DNA of 15,359 bases from an uncultured Mollicutes bacterium (GTDB lineage: Bacteria > Bacillota_I > Bacilli_A > RF39 > UBA660), in assembly GCA_900543055.1 (NCBI GenBank), contig UQQI01000036.1:1-15359 (forward strand). The letters are read 5' to 3'. The translations under genes were made by a program, and so were the position numbers. The notes beneath the pieces are model-generated. The model worked only from the letters and a program-made list of their open reading frames with translations. It searched no databases and was not told where the DNA came from. Below are positions 1 through 7,878 of this stretch, piece after piece; position 1 is the first letter of the stretch, and every line of letters starts with the position of its first letter.

Positions 1-151
1 AAACAGCAGGAATGGAATGTTTTAAAGTGTTTTTTAAATTAAGAATTAAGTAACAATTGCTGTTTAAGCGAAAGAATTAGAAAAACTCCCTAAAATATGA
101 CCATCCAATTCAAGATTTTGTAAGAATATTATATAGAGAAGGAGAAATATT
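1..151 (+). promoter_or_regulatory. Possible structured 5' leader of rpsD (S4 leader candidate)
   Basis: This is the untranslated stretch in front of rpsD. Bases 1-8 (AAACAGCA) are perfectly complementary to 58-65 (TGCTGTTT), and a G-U pair extends the stem, closing a loop of about 48 nt. The shine-dalgarno AAGGAG lies at 139-144, 7 nt before the ATG. Many Firmicutes regulate rpsD through an mRNA leader bound by S4 itself, so an autoregulatory leader is plausible. I see no convincing promoter here, so the start site is probably outside the window and the structure may be cut off. No covariation can be judged from one sequence. Confidence 0.35.
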
Positions 152-754
152 ATGTCAAGATATACTGGTTCAAGTTATAAACAAGCACGTCGTGTTGGAT
201 TCTCAATCAGTGAAACTGGTAAAGAATTAGCTCGTCACCCATATGGTCCAGGACAACATGGTAATGACCATAAAGGTAAATTATCTGATTATGGAAATCA
301 ATTAAAAGAAAAACAAAAAGTTAGATTCATGTATGGAGTAAGCGAAAGACAATTCTTAAAAACTTTCAAAGAAGCTGAAAAAATGAAAGGTATCCATGGT
401 ACTAACTTCTTAAGATTATTAGAATCTAGATTAGATAACTTAGTTTATCGTTTAGGATTTTCTAATACTCGTCGTGGAGCTAGACAATTAGTTAACCATG
501 GTCACGTAACAGTTAATGGTAAAAAAGTTGATATTCCATCATACAGATGCGTACCTGGTGATGTTATCTCATTAAAAGAAGATGACAAGAACTTAAAAGT
601 TGTTGAAGAATCTTTAGCAAAAGTATCTAAGAGAGTTGAATTCATAACTTACGATGAAAACAAAAAAGAAGGTACTTATGTTAGATTACCAGAAAGAAAT
701 GAATTAAACGCTGATATTAATGAAGCATTAATCGTTGAATTCTACAACAAGTAA
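152..754 (+). CDS. rpsD: 30S ribosomal protein S4
   Basis: S4 is a primary 16S rRNA-binding protein that nucleates assembly of the 30S body and contributes to decoding accuracy. The product has 200 residues, the length of the Bacillus S4. It starts MSRYTGSSYKQARR and has the GKELARHPYGPGQHG and KLSDYGNQLKEKQKVRFMYGVSERQF segments typical of the family. The RNA-binding S4 domain follows at about residues 92-155 (SRLDNLVYRLGFSNTRRGARQLVNHGHVTVNGKKV in pieces). The N-terminal zinc-binding cysteines found in some S4 proteins are absent, so this is the zinc-independent form. The start is fixed by AAGGAG 7 nt upstream. It is monocistronic here, with a terminator immediately after the stop. Other members of a possible operon would lie upstream of the window. 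Confidence 0.98.
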   Translation: MSRYTGSSYKQARRVGFSISETGKELARHPYGPGQHGNDHKGKLSDYGNQLKEKQKVRFMYGVSERQFLKTFKEAEKMKGIHGTNFLRLLESRLDNLVYRLGFSNTRRGARQLVNHGHVTVNGKKVDIPSYRCVPGDVISLKEDDKNLKVVEESLAKVSKRVEFITYDENKKEGTYVRLPERNELNADINEALIVEFYNK

Positions 755-764
755 AATAAAATAA

Positions 765-801
765 AGAAAAAGGTTACTCAAATACCGAGTAATCTTTTTT
801 T
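765..801. terminator. Bidirectional intrinsic terminator between rpsD and the convergent phosphatase gene
   Basis: A-run, then stem 772-779 (GGTTACTC) pairing with 787-794 (GAGTAATC, one G-U), loop of 7 nt, then a run of T from 795. The flanking A and T runs extend the stem, so it can stop transcription from both sides. The stop codon of the minus-strand gene lies in the T-run at 800-802. Confidence 0.85.
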
Positions 802-1339
802 ATTTATATTCAAATTCTTCACATTGACAATTATCAATAACTCCATCAAGTAAATGACCTTTTAATTCTTCTTTTCTTATTAGATATCTAAGTGCACGAT
901 AAGGAGAACCATGAGTAACAATTAAAATACTATCATCATCAGAATATTTATTTTTTATATAATCAAGAAAATCCTCACATCTTTTAAAAACATCTTGTAT
1001 TGGCTCTACACCCCTATCACTAGTATTTAAATCATAATCCCAATATCTATATACATTATATTCTTCTCTTGGCCTTCCTTCTAACTCTCCCATTTCTCTC
1101 TCAATTAAACGATCATCTCTAATCATTTCAACTCTATCGCCAACAAGAATAAAAGCTGTTTCTACACATCTAACAAGAGGAGACATATAGCAATAATCAA
1201 ACTTTTTATCAAGCAGTCTCATTCTTAAATTATTACATTGTCGTCTACCTGTATCATTTAATAAATTATTCTTTTTTCCCTGAACTCTATTACAAAAATT
1301 CTCTTCTGTTTGACCATGTCTTACTAAAGTAATTTTCAT
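800..1339 (-). CDS. Histidine phosphatase superfamily protein (phosphoglycerate mutase-like)
   Basis: A 179-residue single-domain member of the histidine phosphatase (branch 1, PGM-like) family. These enzymes transfer phosphate through a phosphohistidine; the substrate cannot be read from the sequence. The catalytic set is complete: VRHGQTEEN with Arg7-His8, SPLVRC with Arg57, a Glu in LIEREMGELEG (residues 78-88) and VTHG with His143. No signal peptide or membrane segment is present, so it is cytoplasmic. Its ATG overlaps the stop of the upstream anchored repeat protein by one base (TAATG), which suggests translational coupling. Relatives include broad-specificity phosphatases and CobC-like enzymes. 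No cobalamin genes are nearby, so a CobC role is not supported. Confidence 0.9.
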   Translation of the reverse strand: MKITLVRHGQTEENFCNRVQGKKNNLLNDTGRRQCNNLRMRLLDKKFDYCYMSPLVRCVETAFILVGDRVEMIRDDRLIEREMGELEGRPREEYNVYRYWDYDLNTSDRGVEPIQDVFKRCEDFLDYIKNKYSDDDSILIVTHGSPYRALRYLIRKEELKGHLLDGVIDNCQCEEFEYK

Positions 1340-2544
1340 TATTCAACCTCCAAAACTTTAAAAGCCTTACTATAACTTATAAACTTACTCATATAACTAC
1401 CATCTTCATAAGATGAATATCCTACAATAATATACTTATTATGAATAAAAATCACATCAGTAAAAAAGTCATCTCTTTCATCACCATATCTTACATCATC
1501 TAACTTCTCAAGATTAGAATTATATTTAGCAATTATTCCATCGTAATCATATTCATCAACTGTATTATGATTATTCTTACGAGCAGTATACAATGTACCA
1601 ATAGCAACAATATTATTATTATCATCAAGTACTAATTTATTAAATCTCTCTGTTCCTTTCGCATCATATGTAACTTGTTTTAAATAATTACAATTAGTGT
1701 CATACATAACAATCATCGCATCTGTTAAATCATTCTCTTGCATATTAGCACCACTTACATATATCTTATCACCAATATTAACAATTCCACTAAAGCCAGT
1801 ATTATCAGTAGATTTATAATCATTGTAAGCCATAAAATTACCGTCTAAATCATATTTACAAAGAATACCTAAATAATTTTCATCATCACCAACTACATAT
1901 ATATTGTCATTATAAATTAACAAATCGTTGTAAACTGCACTCTTACTATTACCATAAGTCTTACTCCAGATTAAATTACCATCTTTATCATACTTACAAA
2001 GAATTGCTCCTCCTTCTTTATTACCAATACTTGTACTCTTATAAACACTTTTACCTGTTACATAGTAATAATCCCCATACTTTGTAATACTAGTAAACTT
2101 AGAATTATCTAAGACTTCAAAATCTTTTTCAAAAATAACATTACCACTCTTATCATATTTAACAATCAATGCTTTTCTAATAGAATTATCCCTATCATCT
2201 TGAGTCTTTTCATAACTACCAACTGCTATTACATCACTTCCATCTAATATAACTCCAAAAAAAGTACTATTAAAACCAACATTATATATTTTCTCAAATG
2301 TCTTTTCCTTCTTCATATTATAAAATGAAATTTTAGCCTTCTCAAAATGATTATCATTATCATTATTACTACCTACAGTTGCATAATAATCGTCACTTGA
2401 AACAACTGCATTTATTCCATCAAAATATACATTTTTCTCTTTATTATAAAGTAAATGATATCCTATAAATAAAAGCTCACTTACTAAAATTAATATTAAA
2501 ATAATTGAAACTATTTTTAAACTTTTAACTAACTTTTTGTTCAT
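1339..2544 (-). CDS. Membrane-anchored extracellular repeat protein, probable beta-propeller
   Basis: A 401-residue protein with a short basic N terminus, one hydrophobic segment at about residues 9-32 (an uncleaved anchor or signal peptide) and a large outside domain. That domain contains at least five repeats about 50-55 residues apart, with the pattern [A/G]-I-[L/V]-x-K-Y-D-x-[D/S]-G-N-x-x-x-x-x-x-[Y/F]. They lie near 125, 180, 226, 276 and 336. This spacing fits blades of a beta-propeller like those in PQQ/WD-type or delta-60 repeat surface proteins. Start choice: the first ATG (2550) directly abuts AGGAGG (2551-2556), whereas the second, at 2544, has the ideal 6-nt spacing, so I use 2544. 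No catalytic motif is visible. It is co-transcribed with the histidine phosphatase and its ligand is unknown. Confidence 0.75.
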   Translation of the reverse strand: MNKKLVKSLKIVSIILILILVSELLFIGYHLLYNKEKNVYFDGINAVVSSDDYYATVGSNNDNDNHFEKAKISFYNMKKEKTFEKIYNVGFNSTFFGVILDGSDVIAVGSYEKTQDDRDNSIRKALIVKYDKSGNVIFEKDFEVLDNSKFTSITKYGDYYYVTGKSVYKSTSIGNKEGGAILCKYDKDGNLIWSKTYGNSKSAVYNDLLIYNDNIYVVGDDENYLGILCKYDLDGNFMAYNDYKSTDNTGFSGIVNIGDKIYVSGANMQENDLTDAMIVMYDTNCNYLKQVTYDAKGTERFNKLVLDDNNNIVAIGTLYTARKNNHNTVDEYDYDGIIAKYNSNLEKLDDVRYGDERDDFFTDVIFIHNKYIIVGYSSYEDGSYMSKFISYSKAFKVLEVE

Positions 2545-2570
2545 ATTCATCCTCCTGTCTTTTCAAACAT

Positions 2571-2579
2571 ATTGTACCA
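2571..2579 (-). promoter_or_regulatory. Extended -10 promoter of the repeat protein-phosphatase operon
   Basis: On the minus strand TGgTACAAT (2579 down to 2571) forms an extended -10. No good -35 is visible at 16-18 bp. It lies about 27 bp upstream of the chosen start and downstream of the preceding gene's terminator. Confidence 0.45.
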
Positions 2580-2642
2580 AAAATAATATAACTTTTCTAC
2601 ATAACAAAGTTTATTTTTATAAAAAATTAATATACCTATACA

Positions 2643-2672
2643 AAGAATAAAAGCCAATCCGAAGATTGACTT
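2643..2672 (-). terminator. Intrinsic terminator of the ~1,097-residue protein gene
   Basis: The minus-strand RNA forms a 9-bp stem (AAGUCAAUC / GAUUGGCUU, one U-G pair; 2672-2664 with 2659-2651) around a UUCG tetraloop, followed by UUAUUCUUU. It lies 16 nt after the stop codon. Confidence 0.75.
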
Positions 2673-2687
2673 AAATATTATTACTTA

Positions 2688-5600
2688 TTAATCTTTTTTA
2701 TATACTTTATTATCCTCAGACATTTTATTTAATGGATTAAGAGTTAGAGCAGATGCTTCATTTAAGAATCTATTAATACCTTCTGTTAATGCTTCATAGT
2801 TTTCTAAAGACAAATTACAATTATTTAAATTAGTTAAATTTTCACTTATACCTTCTGAATTATTCTTAACTAAATTATTAAATAAAGAAGACATCTCATG
2901 AATCACATTAATAACATCCTTCTCATTATCTATTCCTTTACCAATAATTCCTTCTGATTCAATTATTGGAACCAAAGTTTCCTTAGTAGTTCTTATAGAA
3001 TTTAACACCATGAAATGACTAACAATAGCATTATAAACTTTAAATATTTCTGATTTAAACAATGCATCTGTTGAAACAAATGAATTTCTATAAGACTCTA
3101 GTATTTCAAGCGCACTTTGAAGTCTCATCAATTCAAGAGAATCATCAGAAAAACTTTTCTTTTGTGACTTTAACATTTCTATCTGCTTTTCTGTCTCTTC
3201 TATTCTAAGTTTGTTTTTCTTATAAAAAGCCTTCATATAATCTAATAAATCTCCATAGATTTTTATTTCTTTCTCAAGAGATATTCCACCTACTTGTAAA
3301 TCGTTTCTTAATTTTTCCATCGCATCTGGATTTAACTTTATCTCTTTTTCTACTTCTTGTTCTCCAAAAATTAATTTACTTAAAAATCCTTGCTTACTGC
3401 CAACTTCCTTCTCTATATATAAACTCTCTATTGTATCATGTATAGAATTAGTCGCATCAACTATAGTATTTGACTTCATAAGTTCATTATAAGGACCTTC
3501 AATATTTTTAGAATGAAAATTAAGAGCATTAGAATATCTAAGCAAACTAGTATTACTAAATGGATTTAATTCAGGTAAGTCCATTTGTTCTAATAAATCT
3601 TTCTTTTGTAATATTGTTAATGAATCTTCATAACTCTTTTTATTAATCAATTCATATTTTAATTCTTCTACTGAAACAGAATAAGACTCACATATCTTTT
3701 TAATAAGTTCATTATCAAATAATCCATTAATAAATACATTCCTAGAAAAATTATTAGTATCAACTAACTTAAAATCTTTAAAAACTTCATTTATATTAAT
3801 ATTACTTTTAGATATTTCACCAGTTAAACATTTATCTTTTACACTACTAAAAGATATTCCCTTTGAATTAAGTATCTTAGCAAAATCATCATCACAAAAT
3901 AAACCTAAAAATAAACTAATATACTTTCTATCATTATCACTATAAGAATCATTTGAATAAGAAAAATGTTCACAACTACCATATATAGTATTTTTTATAT
4001 CTTCATCAAACTTATCAACTTTTTTGTTAAATTCTTCTTTTAAAACTTCTTTTTCTTTATTTGAAGAATACTCTTCTCTTGAAATAAGTTTAATTCCTCT
4101 ATTATATAAAAATTCACGTAATACTAAAGACATATTTTTATCAAATAACATATTCATCATAATATCCATAGGATAATTATTATCACGTACTAAGTCACTA
4201 AACTTATCTTTTAATATATCAACATCTATGTCTTTTCTTACTGTCGAACTATTTTTAACAGAATAGCTTTTAATCAAATCATTATAACTCAAACCAATAT
4301 CTGTCAAATATTCTCTACAGTCGAACACATTCTCACTAGCATAAATTATACTAAGTTCTATTAAAAATCTATCATCAATATACTCTTTATTATTATTTTT
4401 TAATTCATTATATTTTGAAGAAACAAATCCAAGAAAACTTTTATCTTCAATAGGAAGACTCTTCATATAATCTTTCAATTTATTATCTTCTTGTAACTTT
4501 CTTTTTAAATTTATATGTCTATCTAAATCTTTAGAAAAATCATCACTTAAAGTTTTACCAGTAAATTTATCAAATAAATCTTGAATTATAGTAGTTCTAT
4601 TAAATTCTTTATTACATAAATTTCTTTCAACATCAACAGGATATATATTAGATAAATTATTACCATTATTTGCTCCACTATTTACAAACCTTTTAAACTT
4701 AGATATTACAATATTCTTATCTAATACAGTATAATTAATTTCTTCTTTTGTAATACTTATATTAAAAAATCCTAAAATATCTTCAAGTGTTACTCCATTA
4801 TCTTTAAAGAATTCACTAACTATACCATTATAGTAATATGAAGAAATAAGTAAAGCCAAACTATCTATATCATCACTAGAATTTAGTAATTCATGTTTAC
4901 CAATATACTTTGTAAGTATTTGATATATTTTAACAGTGTCATTTATATAATCTTTAGTTGAATATTTTAATGCATCGTAAAAGTTCTTTATTTCAGCAAG
5001 TCTTTCTTCTTCAGGATTTGCCTTATACTTAAGTAAATCACTTTTCATATTAGAAAAATCATCTTTTTTCAAGTTAAATTTAGAAAGAAGCCTCTCAATG
5101 CAAGTATTATTAACTAAATCTCTATTTAGTAATTTTTCAAATACTTCTTGTATATCTTTCGAAAAATATGGTTTATACAAATAATCAATTACTTTCATAT
5201 TTCTATCTTCTGTTAAAATATCATTACTTAATGAGTAACCTAATATTTTATAAATATCTTTAATAGTTACACCTTTTTCATTCAAATATTTTTCAAGTAT
5301 ATTTACTTCTTTTCCATCATATTCAAAAATTGCTAAAAAAAGAGAAACAGGAATTAGATATTCATCTATCTTTTTTAAACAATCACTTTCAGAAATACTA
5401 TTATCATCAATTTTTTTAATTAATTGTTCTCTAATTTTACTAGCACATTCAAAATAAGATATTTCTTCATAATTCATACCTTTAAATATATCATTTTCTA
5501 TTTTCAAATCTATTAATTTTTTATCCTGTTTAACTAATTTATTTGTATAATATTTTAACTTTCTATTAACACCTATCGAATTATAAAAAGCTTTGCTATC

Positions 5601-5981
5601 ATCATTTTCTTCTCTTAATTTAACACTATTATATAAAAGTTCACTAGGCATTAAATATTTATAGTCATTCATATTGTCTTTTATACAAAATAACCCTATA
5701 AATCCATTATAAAGATTTTCATACTGATCTTTGCACAAATTATCTCTATGTAAATTTATATTCGACCCATCAAAATCTATATCTCTTAAAAAAGAACCAT
5801 AATTTTTTTGAGGTAACATAGAGGATAAAAAACATTTAACTAGTTTATCACACTTCCCATCATAGCCATTAACAGAATGTGATAATTTAAAATGATAATA
5901 CATTTCTTCTAAAGTAGATTTAACATATTGAGCTGTTTCACTTGGAACAATTCTCATAAATTCATCATAACTTAAATTCAT
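2688..5981 (-). CDS. Large cytoplasmic helical protein: repeated Clp-R-like segments and TelA-like C terminus, function unknown
   Basis: About 1,097 residues, rich in Lys, Asn, Asp, Ser and Leu, with no signal peptide or membrane segment. In numbering from a TTG at 5999, several segments share a helix-turn pattern like the Clp-R motif of ClpA/ClpC N-domains (LLLxLLx..LxxLGVxLxxL). They are near 216-254 (LFLAIF...NEKGVTIKDI), 377-415 (LALLIS...KDNGVTLEDI), 542-581 (DIGLSYNDLI), 691-725 (LFLGLF...NSKGISFSSV) and 751-784. Residues about 818-1095 look like TelA (toxic anion resistance) proteins: GFLSKLIFG, then long helices with regular heptads and an RTTKETLVPII segment. No Walker A motif or other catalytic motif was found. 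Start: the TTG at 5999 has no ribosome binding site, while the ATG at 5981 has GGGGG 6 nt upstream. It has its own promoter and terminator. Both domain assignments are by eye and tentative. Confidence 0.7.
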   Translation of the reverse strand: MNLSYDEFMRIVPSETAQYVKSTLEEMYYHFKLSHSVNGYDGKCDKLVKCFLSSMLPQKNYGSFLRDIDFDGSNINLHRDNLCKDQYENLYNGFIGLFCIKDNMNDYKYLMPSELLYNSVKLREENDDSKAFYNSIGVNRKLKYYTNKLVKQDKKLIDLKIENDIFKGMNYEEISYFECASKIREQLIKKIDDNSISESDCLKKIDEYLIPVSLFLAIFEYDGKEVNILEKYLNEKGVTIKDIYKILGYSLSNDILTEDRNMKVIDYLYKPYFSKDIQEVFEKLLNRDLVNNTCIERLLSKFNLKKDDFSNMKSDLLKYKANPEEERLAEIKNFYDALKYSTKDYINDTVKIYQILTKYIGKHELLNSSDDIDSLALLISSYYYNGIVSEFFKDNGVTLEDILGFFNISITKEEINYTVLDKNIVISKFKRFVNSGANNGNNLSNIYPVDVERNLCNKEFNRTTIIQDLFDKFTGKTLSDDFSKDLDRHINLKRKLQEDNKLKDYMKSLPIEDKSFLGFVSSKYNELKNNNKEYIDDRFLIELSIIYASENVFDCREYLTDIGLSYNDLIKSYSVKNSSTVRKDIDVDILKDKFSDLVRDNNYPMDIMMNMLFDKNMSLVLREFLYNRGIKLISREEYSSNKEKEVLKEEFNKKVDKFDEDIKNTIYGSCEHFSYSNDSYSDNDRKYISLFLGLFCDDDFAKILNSKGISFSSVKDKCLTGEISKSNININEVFKDFKLVDTNNFSRNVFINGLFDNELIKKICESYSVSVEELKYELINKKSYEDSLTILQKKDLLEQMDLPELNPFSNTSLLRYSNALNFHSKNIEGPYNELMKSNTIVDATNSIHDTIESLYIEKEVGSKQGFLSKLIFGEQEVEKEIKLNPDAMEKLRNDLQVGGISLEKEIKIYGDLLDYMKAFYKKNKLRIEETEKQIEMLKSQKKSFSDDSLELMRLQSALEILESYRNSFVSTDALFKSEIFKVYNAIVSHFMVLNSIRTTKETLVPIIESEGIIGKGIDNEKDVINVIHEMSSLFNNLVKNNSEGISENLTNLNNCNLSLENYEALTEGINRFLNEASALTLNPLNKMSEDNKVYKKD

Positions 5982-6008
5982 ACTATACCCCCAAATCAAA
6001 TTATAAAG

Positions 6009-6037
6009 ATTATACCATAAATAAAGAAAAAAGTCAT
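6009..6037 (-). promoter_or_regulatory. Promoter of the ~1,097-residue protein gene
   Basis: -35 ATGACT (6037-6032), 17-bp spacer, consensus -10 TATAAT (6014-6009) with an upstream TG (extended -10). The -35 overlaps the 3' arm of the tyrS terminator. The start of transcription is expected near 6002, about 20 nt before the ATG. Confidence 0.65.
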
Positions 6038-6050
6038 AAAGACGACTTTT
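6021..6050 (-). terminator. Intrinsic terminator of the CYTH-tyrS operon
   Basis: On the minus strand AAAAGUC (6050-6044) pairs with GACUUUU (6035-6029) around an 8-nt loop and runs into a U-rich tail (UUUUUUCUUUAU). It starts 3 nt after the tyrS stop codon. Confidence 0.75.
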
Positions 6051-6052
6051 AA

Positions 6053-7285
6053 CTATCTATATTGACCTATAAAATATTTTTTCTTACCACGTCTAATTAC
6101 AATGTATGTATTTTCAATACATTTTTCTCTTGTAAGAACAAAGTCCAAATCTGTAACTTTTTCTCCATTTAAAGTAATTGATCCATTAGCAACAAACTCT
6201 CTTGCTTCTCTTTTACTAGAACAAGTACCACTATTAACTAATAAATCAACTATGTTTAAATCAGTCTCTACGTTAAACACATCAAGTCCTTTAAATGCAA
6301 CTTCAATATCTTTCTTAGAAAATGATTTGATATCGCCATTAAATAAAGACTCACTTATTTTAACTGCATTTTGATAACTCTCTTCTCCATGTAAATCAGA
6401 AATTACACATTCAGCTAACTTCTTTTGAGCAATTCTCTTCTCCGGAGTTTTACTATGTTCATCCATTATATTATCAATTTCTTCTGGTGTTAAGAATGTA
6501 AATACCTTTAAGTATTCATATACTTTAGAGTCATCAGTATTAATTAAATATTGGTATAACTCATAAGAAGAAGTCTTATCTTCATCTAACCATAAAGCAT
6601 TACCTTCACTCTTCCCAAATTTCTTTCCTGTAGAATCAAGTATTAAAGGCATTGTAAAACCATATGCTTCCTTACCGAGAATCTTTCTAATTAAATCAAT
6701 TCCTGTAGTAATATTACCCCATTGATCAGAACCTGCTGCTTGCATTGTACAATTCATTTTTTGATACATATTTAAAAAATCATATCCTTGAATTAGCATG
6801 TAACTAAACTCTGCATAAGTAATACCTGTATCTAATCTTCTTTGAATAATATCTTTATTTAACATATAATTTACATTAACATATTTTCCAACATCTCTTA
6901 AAAAATCTAAAAATTCATATCCCTTAAACCAATCATAATTATTTACAAGTTGTGCTTTTCCATCAAATATTTTATCAATTTGTTTACGTAAACACTCCAC
7001 ATTTTTATTTAATTCTTCAATAGGCATTATTTGTCTTTCAGAAGTTGGTCTAGGATCTCCAATTCTTCCAGTAGCACCTCCACATAAAATAATTGGATGA
7101 TGTCCCATAAGCATTAATCTCTTAGCAGTCATAAAAGAACTATAATGCCCTAAATGTAGACTATCTGCTGTAGGATCTGTTCCCAAGTAAAATGTTATTT
7201 CTCCATTATTAATTTTATCTTCAATATCATCTCCTGCTGTATCTTTAATTAATCCTCTCCATTTTAATTCTTCCCAATTTGTCAT
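6053..7285 (-). CDS. tyrS: Tyrosine--tRNA ligase
   Basis: This enzyme charges tRNA-Tyr with tyrosine in the cytoplasm using ATP. At 410 residues it has the usual bacterial TyrRS length. The class I signature motifs are present: HLGH (44-47) as the HIGH motif and KFGKS (222-226) as the KMSKS motif. Family segments include FYLGTDPTADSLHLGH, GGATGRIGDP, YMLIQGYDF (tyrosine pocket) and QAAGSDQWGNI. An S4-type RNA-binding domain closes the protein (about 341-405: VDLLVNSGTCSSKREAREFVANGSITLNGEKV in pieces). The start is supported by AGGAGG with 7-nt spacing. The ATG overlaps the TGA of the upstream CYTH gene (ATGA), so the two are coupled and share the T-box leader whose specifier codon is UAC (Tyr). 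Confidence 0.98.
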   Translation of the reverse strand: MTNWEELKWRGLIKDTAGDDIEDKINNGEITFYLGTDPTADSLHLGHYSSFMTAKRLMLMGHHPIILCGGATGRIGDPRPTSERQIMPIEELNKNVECLRKQIDKIFDGKAQLVNNYDWFKGYEFLDFLRDVGKYVNVNYMLNKDIIQRRLDTGITYAEFSYMLIQGYDFLNMYQKMNCTMQAAGSDQWGNITTGIDLIRKILGKEAYGFTMPLILDSTGKKFGKSEGNALWLDEDKTSSYELYQYLINTDDSKVYEYLKVFTFLTPEEIDNIMDEHSKTPEKRIAQKKLAECVISDLHGEESYQNAVKISESLFNGDIKSFSKKDIEVAFKGLDVFNVETDLNIVDLLVNSGTCSSKREAREFVANGSITLNGEKVTDLDFVLTREKCIENTYIVIRRGKKKYFIGQYR

Positions 7286-7827
7286 TTTCTTTCCTCCTCT
7301 AGTTTTAAATCATATATTTCATTTAAATTATATCCATAATCTAAATAAATTCCTTCAACATCTCTAGTTGTCGTATCAGAAACAGAAAAACCAAGTGCAC
7401 TAACTGCATTATATACTGCTTCTTCACTAGGACCTTCAATCTCTAAATATGTTGGAATTAAAGGCCAACTATCAATATCAATCTCAACACCATTTAACAG
7501 ATATTGAATTCTTCTATTTTCTTGATATCCTTTTGCAACATAACCTAACTCTTTTAAAATTAAATTTGTTCTTTCAAATGAATCAACTTCAATTTCTAAT
7601 TCTTGTGTCCCATCAATTTCAGATGAAACCAAATTCTTAATAGTTAATGTATTCTTAAGACCATTAGTTCTAAGTCTTATCCACTTACCTTCAATCTTTG
7701 GAATAAAATCATATACATATCTTTGTTGCAACGCATCCCATTCAAAAGATGCATTAAGTTTATCTAGTTTTTCAATAATTTCATTCTTATCAATATTTAA
7801 TATTCTAACTTCATATTCTGTATGCAT
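7282..7827 (-). CDS. CYTH-domain protein (class IV adenylate cyclase / triphosphatase family)
   Basis: A 181-residue CYTH (CyaB-thiamine triphosphatase) protein. These fold into a beta-tunnel that binds triphosphate compounds with two metal ions; members hydrolyse inorganic or thiamine triphosphate or, in a few cases, make cyclic AMP. Visible elements are the N-terminal TEYEVRI (an ExExR version of the usual ExExK), WIRLRTNG, TLTIKN, ELEIEV, ENRRIQY, EIDIDSWPLIPTYLEIEG and the late acidic GIYLDYG. The charged inward-facing strands all appear intact, so it is probably an active phosphohydrolase. The substrate is unknown, and the cyaB-like C-terminal arrangement does not prove cyclase activity. 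The start has AGGAGG with 6-nt spacing, immediately after the T-box terminator's T-run. It is first gene of the tyrS operon, an unusual partner. Confidence 0.88.
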   Translation of the reverse strand: MHTEYEVRILNIDKNEIIEKLDKLNASFEWDALQQRYVYDFIPKIEGKWIRLRTNGLKNTLTIKNLVSSEIDGTQELEIEVDSFERTNLILKELGYVAKGYQENRRIQYLLNGVEIDIDSWPLIPTYLEIEGPSEEAVYNAVSALGFSVSDTTTRDVEGIYLDYGYNLNEIYDLKLEEERK

Positions 7828-7839
7828 AAATTTCCTCCT

Positions 7840-7878
7840 AAAAAAAACGAATAATCATCCAAAGGACGAATTATTCGT
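7840..7878 (-). terminator. Regulated terminator of the T-box leader
   Basis: ACGAAUAAU and CGUCC (7878-7864, one bulged U between them) pair with GGAUG and AUUAUUCGU around a UUU loop, followed by eight U residues. The 5' arm begins inside the T-box sequence, so antiterminator and terminator are mutually exclusive. Confidence 0.93.

Noticed and set aside
6102..6374. Plus-strand open frame of 90 codons inside tyrS
   Set aside because: Antisense shadow of a certain gene; no ribosome binding site and no family features.
7282..7284. Possibility of the Mycoplasma genetic code (TGA as Trp)
   Set aside because: TGA ends the CYTH gene exactly at the tyrS start, and tryptophans in the proteins are encoded by TGG.
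7449..7640. Plus-strand frame inside the CYTH gene
   Set aside because: Antisense to a conserved domain with no start signals; leucine-rich composition comes from the complement of the real codons.
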